NCBI GenBank assembly: GCA_937889015.1 | Contig: CALARR010000352.1 | Coordinates: forward strand, 1 to 64,000 | Direction of reading: 5' to 3' | From: an uncultured Planctomycetales bacterium | GTDB lineage: Bacteria; Planctomycetota; Planctomycetia; Pirellulales; Thermoguttaceae | Length of the DNA stretch: 64,000 bases | In this document: positions 8,736 through 17,092 of the stretch, one piece after another | Layout of the letters: each line of letters begins with the position of its first letter | How positions within the stretch are numbered: position 1 is the stretch's first letter | Translations under genes and position numbers: made by a program | The notes under the pieces: model-generated | Database searches by the model: none | Seen by the model: the letters and a program-made list of their open reading frames with translations, nothing else | What the model was told of the DNA's origin: nothing

Positions 8736-10769
8736 ATGCAAGCATCGCCGGCCCGGATCCTCCTCGTGGAAGACAATCGCGCCGAGGCGGTATTGCTGCA
8801 GGAGGCGCTGCGCGAGGCGGCGGGGCAATTTGAGGTGGTGTGCGCGGCGACGCTGAGCGAGGCGTTGGCCGTGCTTCCGCAGTATTCGTTCGCCGCGGTG
8901 CTCCTGGACCTTTCGCTGCCCGACTGTCGCGGGTTGGAGACCCTGCAGCGTGTGGCCGCGGTGGCGCGGCACCTGCCGATTGTCGTCTTGACCGGGTTGG
9001 ACGACGAGGAGTTGGCGGTCGAAGCCCTGCGGATGGGGGCGCAGGACTATCTCCACAAGAACCGTGCCGATGCGGGGCTGCTGTCGCGTGCGATCCGCTA
9101 CGCGATCTATCGCCACAGCTCTGAAGAGGAGTTGCGGAAGAGCCGGAACGTGTTTCGGGTGGCGCAGGAGTTGTCGTTGGACGCCTTCACGATCCTCAGC
9201 GCCGTGCGTGACGCGGCGGGCACGATCGTGGATTTTCGCTGGGAGTACGCCAATCCGGCGGCGGGCAAGTTGCTGCGCATTGCGCCCGAGACGCTGGTCG
9301 GTTCCCGGCTCTTGGACCTCTTGCCCGGCAACAGCCAATCCAGCGACTTGTTTGCGCACTACGTTCACGTGGTGAGGACGGGGATTCCGCACGACGTGGA
9401 GTTGCGTTACGACGCGGAGGGGATTCACGGCTGGTTTCGCAACATGGCGGTCAAGCTGGAAGACGGGGTGGCGGTGTATTTTTCGGACATCACCGAGCGG
9501 AAGGCGGCGGCCGAAGGACTGCGACTGGCCAAGGAGGCGGCCGAGCAGGCGAACCAGGCGAAGGGCCGTTTCCTGGCGAATGTGAGTCACGAGATCCGCA
9601 CGCCGATGAACGCCATTCTGGGCATGACCCAGTTGGCCTTGAGCGAGGATCTGCCGCTGCACGTGCAGGATTATCTGCAGACGGTGCGGCAATCGGCCGT
9701 CGTGCTGTTGGCGCTGCTCAACGATTTGCTGGACCTGTCGCGGATCGAGGCGGGCAAGCTCCACTTGGAAGCGGTGCCGGTGGACATTCGGCGGCTGCTG
9801 GACGAGGCGGTCAAAGGGCTGGGGATGCGGGCTTACGAGAAGGGTTTGAAACTGGTCTGCGACCAGCCGCCTGACGTGCCGGCGCGCGTGATCGGCGACC
9901 CCCTGCGTCTGAGCCAGATTCTCACGAACCTGGTGGACAACGCGATCAAGTTCACCAAGCAGGGCGAGGTCTGCCTGGGGGTGCGCGTTCTGCACCAGAG
10001 CGAGGAAGGGGTGGAGCTGGAGTTCCGCGTGCGCGACACGGGGATCGGCATCTCGCCCGAGCAGCAGAAGACGATTTTCGCTCCGTTTTCCCAGGCGGAC
10101 ACGTCGACCACGCGCGAGTACGGGGGGACGGGACTGGGGTTGGCGATCGCCGCGAACTTGATCGAGTTGATGCACGGACGGCTGTGGCTGGCGAGCGCGT
10201 TGGGGGAAGGCAGCACGTTTTACTTCACCGTGAGCTTGAGGCTGCCCGCGCGGCCCACGGAGGCCACGGCGGGCGTCAGGACCGCCGAGCCCGCCGCCGT
10301 GAGCGAAGACCGTGTTGGGCAGCGGGGCGTGCCGGAGCCGGTGTCCTCCGAGCTGTCGAGCACCGCGTGCAGCGCGCTGTGCGTGTTGCTGGCGGAAGAC
10401 ACGCGGGCCAACCAGAAGCTGGTCTCGACCGTGCTGCAGCGCCGGGGGCACCGGGTGCAGATCGCGGTCGATGGGCAGCAGGCGGTGGAGATGGTGCGCG
10501 GCGGCCAGTTCGACCTGGTGCTGATGGACGTGCAGATGCCGGTGATGGATGGGTTCGAGGCCACGGCGGCGATTCGGGCCCTGCCGGAGCCGGGCCGGGC
10601 CGGCTTGCCGATCGTGGCCTTGACGGCGCACGCGATGGTCGGTGACGCGCAGCGTTGCCTGGACGCAGGGATGAACGCTTACCTCGCCAAGCCGATTGAC
10701 GTGCGCGAGCTGGTGCGCGTGGTGGAGAGCATGGCCCATCGCTCGGAATCCCCGCGCGTGGCTCGGTGA
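8736..10769 (+). CDS. Hybrid sensor kinase, REC-PAS-HisKA-HATPase-REC
   Basis: A 677-aa soluble hybrid kinase without transmembrane segments. REC1 has Asp58 (VLLDLSLPD). A PAS-like region spans about 140-260, ending DITERKAAAEGLRLAKEAAE. HisKA has His285 (FLANVSHEIRTPMN). The HATPase carries NLVDNAIKF, DTGIGI and GTGLGLAI. REC2 has Asp598 (LVLMDVQMP) and a Lys in LAKPID. An input receiver plus a C-terminal receiver suggests it takes phosphate from an upstream kinase and passes it on. The upstream kinase and CheY-like gene are natural partners. Confidence 0.92.
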   Translation: MQASPARILLVEDNRAEAVLLQEALREAAGQFEVVCAATLSEALAVLPQYSFAAVLLDLSLPDCRGLETLQRVAAVARHLPIVVLTGLDDEELAVEALRMGAQDYLHKNRADAGLLSRAIRYAIYRHSSEEELRKSRNVFRVAQELSLDAFTILSAVRDAAGTIVDFRWEYANPAAGKLLRIAPETLVGSRLLDLLPGNSQSSDLFAHYVHVVRTGIPHDVELRYDAEGIHGWFRNMAVKLEDGVAVYFSDITERKAAAEGLRLAKEAAEQANQAKGRFLANVSHEIRTPMNAILGMTQLALSEDLPLHVQDYLQTVRQSAVVLLALLNDLLDLSRIEAGKLHLEAVPVDIRRLLDEAVKGLGMRAYEKGLKLVCDQPPDVPARVIGDPLRLSQILTNLVDNAIKFTKQGEVCLGVRVLHQSEEGVELEFRVRDTGIGISPEQQKTIFAPFSQADTSTTREYGGTGLGLAIAANLIELMHGRLWLASALGEGSTFYFTVSLRLPARPTEATAGVRTAEPAAVSEDRVGQRGVPEPVSSELSSTACSALCVLLAEDTRANQKLVSTVLQRRGHRVQIAVDGQQAVEMVRGGQFDLVLMDVQMPVMDGFEATAAIRALPEPGRAGLPIVALTAHAMVGDAQRCLDAGMNAYLAKPIDVRELVRVVESMAHRSESPRVAR

Positions 10770-10895
10770 CGCTGGGGTCGCCGTCCGGGATCGCAATGCT
10801 GTGCCTCTGGGGGATGTCACAACCGCCGTTTCCGCTGGTATAGAGTCCGGGGGCCAATCCCCTCGTCGTTACACACAAGTCGCGTGGCAAGCAAC

Positions 10896-11161
10896 GCCCG
10901 CTGACGGGCATTCCCGCCGCAGGCGGTACTCGGCCCGGCATTCATGCCGGGTCGGCATAGGAAGAACGATGGACTTTCGGTTCAACGCCCGTTGACGGGC
11001 GCTGTCGAAGTACCGGCTTCAGCCAACGGAGGCGGCTGAAGCCCGAGGAGAAGGCCCGTGAACGGGCCTATGGGACAAACACATAGTCTCGGACGTCTGC
11101 TATCCCGGCATCAATGCCGGGCCGAATACGCCTATGGCGGACAAGGGTCGTGAACGACCCT
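10896..11161. repeat. Cluster of seven short perfect hairpins
   Basis: Within ~265 bp: GCCCGCTGACGGGC (10896-10909), CCCGGCATTCATGCCGGG (10934-10951), CGCCCGTTGACGGGCG (10986-11001), GGCTTCAGCC / GGCTGAAGCC (11015-11043), AGGCCCGTGAACGGGCCT (11052-11069), CCCGGCATCAATGCCGGG (11104-11121) and AGGGTCGTGAACGACCCT (11144-11161). The loops are CTGA, TTGA, TGAA, TC or CA. No gene is evident in 10770-11342. Confidence 0.85.
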
Positions 11162-11223
11162 CATGTTCGATCTTCATCCTACGAAACTGCGTGTAACAAT
11201 GAGGGCCGATTCCACAGGGCTTG

Positions 11224-11326
11224 GCGGTTCGGGGGTCGTTTCTTGGAGCCGGTTCCACATCGGTTGGGCGACTCGGGGTTCCCGGGCCGCCCAGGCTGGC
11301 GGTAGCGGTTCGGGGGTCGTTTCTTG
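11224..11326 (+). repeat. ~81-bp dispersed element (family 1), copy 3, degenerate with partial duplication
   Basis: Contains GGAGCCGGTTCCACATCGG and GGGCCGCCCAGGCTGGCGG. It is bracketed by a perfect 22-bp direct repeat (11224-11245 and 11305-11326) whose period is 81 bp, equal to the element length. This suggests a partial tandem duplication. It lies directly upstream of the SH3-like protein gene. Confidence 0.7.
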
Positions 11327-11342
11327 CATGGGAGGACTGACG

Positions 11343-12266
11343 ATGTTGTACGGCAGATGGGTTCGGTTGGTTATGGCGTCCGCCATAACGGCGAGCATGT
11401 GGGGGCTGTGGGCTGGGCCGGTCGAAGGCGCCACCGCCCCGACGGATTGGCAGATCAAGAAGGACGACAAGGTGGTCACGATTCTTGATACGCCGCTTCG
11501 CGAGGAGACACAGGTGCTGGCCACGATTTTGGCCGGGACCGAGTTGACGGTTCTGGACGCCAACGGCGATTTTGTGTCGGTGAGCACGACGTCGGGCGGG
11601 GAGACCAAGACGGGCTGGGTTTACGCCCGGCATCTGCGCACGCCGGCCATGCTCAAGAAGCTCAGTGGTCTGCACGACGACTTCAAGGACTATCAACTGT
11701 GGTCCAAGCCGCTGCCGACGCTGCCCGAGTCGCTGGCCTTTCGCCGCGTGGGGAGACCGGCGCCGTTGGGGGACCTGGCGGTGAGCAAGACGGGCGTGGC
11801 GAGCTTGCAGACGTTGAGCGACGCGTCGGAAGAGAAGAAGGATCGTGCCGCGAGTTCCCTGGAGCGTCTGGTCCGCCAATACATGTTGGATCGTGGCTGG
11901 CCGCGGACGTTCGATGCCGACAGTTCGTGGCAGATTGTGGTGGCGTGCGAGAGCGTGCGTGTGGCGAGCGACGGCGGGCGGATGCGGGGCGTGCTGGCCG
12001 GGCACGTGTTTCTGGTGAACACGCATTCGAGGCGTCTGTTGTTGCACACGGCCATCAGCGGCGAGGGGGTGAGCGAGGAGGAGATGCAGCGGGAATTTGC
12101 CAAGCAGGCGGCGGATGAGTACGCGGAGATCCTCATGCGTTGGGGGACCGCGCCGGCGCGGACCAGCGGCTCCACGCAGACCACAACACCGCCGCCGAAG
12201 CCCGAGCCGAAGCGTCCGCCGTTTGGTCCGCCGGGCGCGCCGCCGTTTGGGCAGCGTCCGTTCTGA
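11343..12266 (+). CDS. Secreted protein with SH3-like domain
   Basis: A 307-aa protein with a signal peptide (about residues 1-29, ending VEGAT). An SH3-like beta domain follows (about 35-95: ILAGTELTVLDANGDFVSV...KTGWVYARHL). A middle region of unknown fold is followed by a proline-rich tail (about 270-307). ATG 11343 has GGAGGA at 11331-11336; the frame extends upstream through the repeat but without a start context. Such domains often bind peptidoglycan or peptides; the function here is not assignable. Confidence 0.65.
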   Translation: MLYGRWVRLVMASAITASMWGLWAGPVEGATAPTDWQIKKDDKVVTILDTPLREETQVLATILAGTELTVLDANGDFVSVSTTSGGETKTGWVYARHLRTPAMLKKLSGLHDDFKDYQLWSKPLPTLPESLAFRRVGRPAPLGDLAVSKTGVASLQTLSDASEEKKDRAASSLERLVRQYMLDRGWPRTFDADSSWQIVVACESVRVASDGGRMRGVLAGHVFLVNTHSRRLLLHTAISGEGVSEEEMQREFAKQAADEYAEILMRWGTAPARTSGSTQTTTPPPKPEPKRPPFGPPGAPPFGQRPF

Positions 12267-12290
12267 GGCAAATGATTCCCGGCCGCATCG

Positions 12291-12351
12291 AAGTCCGAAG
12301 CGCAAGCCCGAGAGCGGTGGCAAGTGACCTTCGCTTGCGCTTCAGGCTTCG
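12291..12351. terminator. Long hairpin between convergent genes (family 4, copy A)
   Basis: The left arm GAAGTCCGAAGCGCAAG (12291-12307) pairs with the right arm CTTGCGCTTCAGGCTTC (12335-12351), 15 of 17 positions. It sits between the convergent ends of the SH3-like gene and the anti-sigma gene. A related element lies between another convergent pair at 56041-56105. Confidence 0.55.
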
Positions 12352-12378
12352 ATCGGATACGGTTGGGCGGCTCGCGGG

Positions 12379-13401
12379 TCAGCGGCCGGCCAGGGTCTCA
12401 GCCGGCAGGGGAGCGGCGTCGCTGGGCCCGATCACGGCGTCATCGGCCGAGAGGCCGGCCGCCACGTGGCCTTCGTCGTTGAGGAAGATGTCGTCGCCCA
12501 GATTGGGCTTGGTCGAGGCGACGAAGCACACGCGTCCGTCTTCGAAGAGGACGTTCTGGCCCGCGCCCCCATGATGCAGGCTGAGGCGGTCAGGGCGTGG
12601 GCTGGGGGCGTCGGCCAAGAGGGCGAAATGGGGGCGGTGGAGGTTCTTGCGTCCGCGGTACTGGCCGCGCTCGAGATACCCCAGGCAGTAGCCGTAGCTG
12701 CCGCCCATTTCGCGGCGGAGTTGGGGAAGTTCCTGCTGGCTGGCCTGCTGCAATTCCTCGACGGCGGGAATGCGTGCCGGGTGTTGGCGTGCGGCCTCAC
12801 CGCCGGGACAGAGGACAGCGCGGGTCTCGGCAATGAGTCCGTCGCGCAACAAGGTGGGGGCATAGATGCCGGCGGCGGCCAAGGGCCCCTGGGCCGGGAC
12901 GTGGGGGAAATAGCCGCCGTGGTGCTGGCTGTAGGCGTCGAGAGCCACCCCCAACAGGCGGAGATTGTCTTGGCAGGTGAGCGTCTGGGCGCGCGTGCGG
13001 CTGCGGTTGATGGCCGGGAAGAGGAGCAGCGCGGCGATGAAGAAGACGCCCAAGGTGACGGTCATGTTCATCCACGTGCCGGGCAGCCAGACGGCGGTCG
13101 ACTCGGCGACGGCCGGCAAGACGGGCAGGGGCACGTCGGCTGCGGCAGGTGGGGAGGGCGGTTTGGCGGGCGGACGAGGACCGGCGGCGAAGATCCGGTC
13201 GCAGGTGCGGTGCGCCAATCCGGGTGGCGGCGGTTCGTCGCCATCGGCGTGGTGCAGGCAACGCAAACTGCGGCGTACGCGATTCAGCGCACGCCGCAGT
13301 TGCGGATCGTGCCGGAGGTCTTCTTCCAGGATCTCCCGCTCGGAGTCGTCCAAGGCTCCGAGCAGGTACCCCAGCAGTTGCTCTTCAATGCGATCGCTCA
13401 T
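12379..13401 (-). CDS. Anti-sigma-like membrane protein with DUF1559/pseudopilin-type C-terminus
   Basis: 340 aa. The N-terminus resembles anti-sigma N-domains (LLGYLLGALDDSEREILEEDL). A Pro-rich linker and one transmembrane helix (about 108-130, MNMTVTLGVFFIAALLLFPA) follow. The outer part is like DUF1559/type II pseudopilin proteins (CQDNLRLLGVALDAYSQHHGGYFP, GAGQNVLFEDGRVCFV). Its ATG overlaps the TGA of the upstream ECF sigma gene (ATGA), so the two are translationally coupled and it is probably that factor's membrane anti-sigma. The signal sensed is unknown. Confidence 0.72.
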   Translation of the reverse strand: MSDRIEEQLLGYLLGALDDSEREILEEDLRHDPQLRRALNRVRRSLRCLHHADGDEPPPPGLAHRTCDRIFAAGPRPPAKPPSPPAAADVPLPVLPAVAESTAVWLPGTWMNMTVTLGVFFIAALLLFPAINRSRTRAQTLTCQDNLRLLGVALDAYSQHHGGYFPHVPAQGPLAAAGIYAPTLLRDGLIAETRAVLCPGGEAARQHPARIPAVEELQQASQQELPQLRREMGGSYGYCLGYLERGQYRGRKNLHRPHFALLADAPSPRPDRLSLHHGGAGQNVLFEDGRVCFVASTKPNLGDDIFLNDEGHVAAGLSADDAVIGPSDAAPLPAETLAGR

Positions 13402-14045
13402 TGCATAAGGTGGTGGTGGTCCAGCAGTTCGTTGAGCTTTTGCACGGCGGCATGCAGACGGCTCTTGACCGTCCCAACGGGGATGGACAGTACATCGGCG
13501 GCTTCGCGGTACTTCAATCCTTGGAAGTAGACCAACATGACCACCTGTTTGAGCTGCTCGGGCAATTCGTCGACTTGTCGACGGACATACTCACGATGCT
13601 CGACCCCTTCGAGCAACTGGGCAGGATCGGGTTGGTCCTGCACGAGCATGTCGACCAGCGACCCGGTGTCGGCTTCCGCATCGGCGCCGATGCGGCGGTC
13701 CAGACTGACCATCCGATGGCGTCGATTGCGGCGTTGGGCATCGATGGCCTGATTGGTGGCCACCGTGTAGAGCCACGGCCGCACCTTGCGTCCCTCCTCG
13801 TACTGGTCGCACTTGAGGTGGACCTGCAGGAACGTCTGCTGGAAGGCGTCCTCCGCCATTTCGGCGTTGCCCAGGTAGCGGCGGAGATAACTGAAGAGTT
13901 CCCGCTCATACCGGTGGACGAGTTCCTCAAACGCCCGACGGTCCCCTCGCTCCCGATACCCCAGGAGGAGTTGTTCGTCGCTGGCCTCTCGCAACACGAC
14001 CGAGTCGGAAGACCGCGGCCGTGCCCGCTCCATAGTACTGTTCAT
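13398..14045 (-). CDS. ECF-type RNA polymerase sigma factor
   Basis: A 215-aa sigma-70 family ECF protein. The sigma2 region (LVHRYERELFSYLRRYLGNAEMAEDAFQQTFLQ) and the region ending RPWLYTVATNQAIDAQRR are followed by sigma4 (LPEQLKQVVMLVYFQGLKYREAADVLSIPVGTVKSRLHAA). ATG 14045 gives a normal ECF length; the frame runs far upstream without signal. It is the first gene of a two-gene unit with the membrane anti-sigma-like protein. Confidence 0.93.
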   Translation of the reverse strand: MNSTMERARPRSSDSVVLREASDEQLLLGYRERGDRRAFEELVHRYERELFSYLRRYLGNAEMAEDAFQQTFLQVHLKCDQYEEGRKVRPWLYTVATNQAIDAQRRNRRHRMVSLDRRIGADAEADTGSLVDMLVQDQPDPAQLLEGVEHREYVRRQVDELPEQLKQVVMLVYFQGLKYREAADVLSIPVGTVKSRLHAAVQKLNELLDHHHLMQ

Positions 14046-14803
14046 CTTCGATACGCATCCGGGGACGGGAGAGTTCTGTGGATCGTCCAAAACCGCGTCC
14101 GACGCAGCCGGAATCCACCCTCTCGGCCCATAGGGGGGAAAAAAGCCCAACGGAACCACCTTCTGCCGGGCCCCATCACTGAGACCCGAACGATCGTCAT
14201 AATTAGCAAGTTCCATGCCAAGCGGCTCGCGCGCGATCGCAAAAACAACGGAACATCTGTTCAGGTATCGAAAAGCCTTTGGACATCGCACGTTAGACAT
14301 GGGCACCGTTAGGACGCGATGAAAGCCGGTTGGTTTCGGGGAATGAAAAAACTTCCGTTGCTTACATGAACCTGGGCGGGAAAGCAGTGAAAAACCAACT
14401 GCCTTCCCGATTCGTACCGCAAGTGGAGAAGTACAGGCTCGTTGCGATATTTGGGGCAATCTGCGAGGTCTTACATCGATACAGGGCGATGTAACGGTCT
14501 GTGACGATCCCTTATTTCCAGCGATCACCGACAATAGTGTTACCGCCGAGACGCGTGGCATGCGGAGCAAAGCGCCATCGTTTTGATTTCGAGGTGTTGC
14601 GCATCAGAATCGAACAGTGGCGCGATTTTGCGACACCGCTTCGGTCGCAGCATCTGCCATTCTGACAGACAATCCGCGGACCAGAGTCGGCTCCTTGGGC
14701 CCTTCGCGCGACCACACCACCCTGACTAGGGGAGCATTGGTTTGGGATGGGTTCGCGCGACTTGCCGCACGCGTCACAATCAACCGCGGTTTCACGGCTC
14801 GCC
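14046..14803. other. Gene-poor, lower-GC spacer
   Basis: About 760 bp between the divergent ECF sigma and GH20 genes. It is visibly poorer in GC than the flanks and I see no credible gene, RNA or clear promoter. It must contain the promoters for both flanking genes. Confidence 0.4.
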
Positions 14804-14933
14804 GGGTGCCATGCCACGGCCCACGCTCGGCGTGGGCCCGCTCGGCGTGGGCATGCCGGAGCTTGAAACCGCATGGCCAGGCAAGCGTGGCGATGGTACC
14901 CCATAATGTCCCCTTTGGCGGATGCACTGCACC
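14804..14933. repeat. ~130-bp palindromic element, family 3, copy A
   Basis: Begins GGGTGCCATGCCACG and contains GCCCACGCTCGGCGTGGGC and GGCCAGGCAAGCGTGGC hairpins, then ATGGTACC and a tail ending GATGCACTGCACCA. It matches the element at 19174-19301 through most of its length. It sits directly upstream of the GH20 gene. Confidence 0.8.
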
Positions 14934-14960
14934 AGCGACTTTCCGAGCAGGAACAAAATC

Positions 14961-17045
14961 ATGCCTCCGTTCGTCTTCCTCCGTCGAAGCGTGGTTGGGA
15001 CGATGACCTGTTGGCTGCTGTGGTCCGGCCCGAGCCTGTGTGCCGACGAGTCGGAAGCGTTGCGACTGGTGCCCTTCCCCAAGGAAGTCCGTTTTGAGCC
15101 TGGTTGTTTTGACGGGCAGCAGCGGCTGGTTCTGGAGGCCCCGGCGGACCGGCTGGCGGTCTTGGCACAACTGGTGAGCGAGGAGTTCTTGCGTGCCGGG
15201 CTGGCGCGGCCCGAACCGCGAGCTGCGCAGCAGCCAGGCCACACGCTGCGCGTGTTGGCCGAAGGCCAGACGGCCGCGCCCGAGCCCGAACCGTTGCGCG
15301 CAAAAGCGAACGAAGAAGAATATACGCTGCGCGTTGCGCCGGCGGGGATCGTGGTCCAGGCACGGGGGCCGGCCGGGCTGTTCTACGGGGTGCAAACGGT
15401 GCGGCAACTGGTGCGCGCCAATCGTCAGGGCGGCAGGCTGCGGTGTCTGGCGATTCGCGATTGGCCAGCGCTGCGTTGGCGCTGCTTTCAGGACGACTTG
15501 ACGCGCGGCCCCAGCGCCACATTCGGCACGCTGCAACAGGAGATCGATGGCGGCGCCGAGTTGAAGATGAATCTGTTCACCTACTACATGGAGTATCAAT
15601 ACGCCTTCCGGAAGCACCCGAAGATTGGGCCGCCGGACGGTTCGCTCGCGCCGGACGAGCTGGCGGAGCTGGTCCGATACGCGCGGCCGCGGCAGATCGA
15701 CATCTTGGGCAACCAGCAGTCGTTTGGCCATTTTCAGCACATCTTGAAGCATCCCGAGTACGCCGAGCTGGCAGAGGTTCCGCCCCCCAAGGCCAACAAT
15801 CTGTCGCCCGTGCGCGAAGAGACGTATGGCCTGTTGGACGATTTGTACAGCGAGATTTGTCCGTATCTGCCGCTGGCCTGGTTCAACGTCTGCTGCGACG
15901 AGACCTGGACCTTGGGGCAGGGGCAGTCGCAAGCCCTCGCCGCGCAGATTGGCGTGGGTGGGGTGTACGTGCGGCACGTGCGCCGCGTTCACGACTTGCT
16001 GAAGGACAAGTACGGCAAGCGGATGATGATGTGGGGCGACATCATCCTCAAGCACCCGGACAAGCTGGACCAGATTCCCAAAGATACGATCATGATTACC
16101 TGGAAGTACGCGGCGCGCGACAGCTACGAGGACCAGATCGTGCCCTTTGCGCAATCCGGCTACGAGTTCTTCGTGGCGCCGGGCGTGGACAATTGGAATC
16201 GGATCCTGCCCAACTTTGCCAACGCGACGCAGAACATCCAGAACTTCGTGCGCGACGGGGTCAAGCACGGGACGCTGGGCATGCTGAACACCGAATGGAA
16301 GGATGATGGGGAGTCGCTGCGCGGCAGCAACTGGCATGGCTATGCCTGGGGCGCGGAGTGCGCCTGGAACGCGTCGACCACGCCGTCCGAGGCTTTCAAC
16401 CGGCGGATCGGCGCGGTGCTGTTTGGCGAGCCGGGAGACCATTTTGGCCGGGCCATCGAGTTGCTGGGGCAAACGGCGAGTCTGCCGGAACCGGCGGCCA
16501 AGCGCTGGCCCAAGAACCTGACCAACAAGCACTTCTGGCAAGAGGATTTCGTGCCCAAGGGGGACGCGGCGGCGATCCGGACGGCGGCCGAGCAACTGCT
16601 GGCCGTGGTGCGGCCAGCGATCGAGCACCTGCGCCTGTGTCAAGCGCAGGCCACGGTCCATGCACCGTGGCTGGAGGCGTTTGTATTCGGAGCGCGGCGG
16701 ATGGAGCTGATCGGGCAACGGATGTTGGATGGGCTGGAGGTGGCTCGGCTGTACCGCGAGGCGACCCAAGCCACGTCGCCGGAGGCGAAGCTGGCCCGGC
16801 TGGCCCAGATTGAGAAGCTGGTGCGCACCAATCGCGACGCCCACGAGGCCCTGGGCCGGGAATTCACGCGGATCTGGCTGGCGGAGAGCAAGCCTTATGC
16901 GCTGGACTGGACCATGACGCGCTACAAGGCCAAGGTGGCCTGGTACGAGAAGCTGGCTGCGCGTGTGGCCGAGTTGGCGAATCAGCTTCGGTCGGGACAG
17001 AGCCTGCCGGCGGCAGACGCCCACGGGTTTGTGCCACAAGAGTGA
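14961..17045 (+). CDS. Secreted glycoside hydrolase family 20 (beta-N-acetylhexosaminidase-like)
   Basis: 694 aa from ATG 14961 (AGGA at 14949), with an N-terminal signal sequence ending about SLCADES. A GH20b-like domain (LVPFPKEVRFEPG ... GLFYGVQTVRQLV) is followed by a TIM barrel beginning RWRCFQDDLTRG. It carries the Asp-Glu pair in FNVCCDETW expected of GH20 substrate-assisted catalysis. The C-terminal ~200 residues are helical and not typical of minimal enzymes. It probably removes N-acetylhexosamines from glycans outside the cytoplasm. CCDE in place of the more usual GGDE is a mild deviation. Confidence 0.82.
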   Translation: MPPFVFLRRSVVGTMTCWLLWSGPSLCADESEALRLVPFPKEVRFEPGCFDGQQRLVLEAPADRLAVLAQLVSEEFLRAGLARPEPRAAQQPGHTLRVLAEGQTAAPEPEPLRAKANEEEYTLRVAPAGIVVQARGPAGLFYGVQTVRQLVRANRQGGRLRCLAIRDWPALRWRCFQDDLTRGPSATFGTLQQEIDGGAELKMNLFTYYMEYQYAFRKHPKIGPPDGSLAPDELAELVRYARPRQIDILGNQQSFGHFQHILKHPEYAELAEVPPPKANNLSPVREETYGLLDDLYSEICPYLPLAWFNVCCDETWTLGQGQSQALAAQIGVGGVYVRHVRRVHDLLKDKYGKRMMMWGDIILKHPDKLDQIPKDTIMITWKYAARDSYEDQIVPFAQSGYEFFVAPGVDNWNRILPNFANATQNIQNFVRDGVKHGTLGMLNTEWKDDGESLRGSNWHGYAWGAECAWNASTTPSEAFNRRIGAVLFGEPGDHFGRAIELLGQTASLPEPAAKRWPKNLTNKHFWQEDFVPKGDAAAIRTAAEQLLAVVRPAIEHLRLCQAQATVHAPWLEAFVFGARRMELIGQRMLDGLEVARLYREATQATSPEAKLARLAQIEKLVRTNRDAHEALGREFTRIWLAESKPYALDWTMTRYKAKVAWYEKLAARVAELANQLRSGQSLPAADAHGFVPQE

Positions 17046-17092
17046 GGTTGTCGCGACGGTCACCGGCGGCGTATGGCCGCTGGCCGCCTGGA

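Noticed and set aside
10896..11161. Hairpin cluster considered as a CRISPR array
   Set aside because: Repeat units differ, spacers are not regular and there are no cas genes.
14046..14803. Lower-GC spacer considered as a transferred gene remnant or riboswitch
   Set aside because: No decayed frame or known riboswitch motif recognised; kept only as an unexplained spacer.
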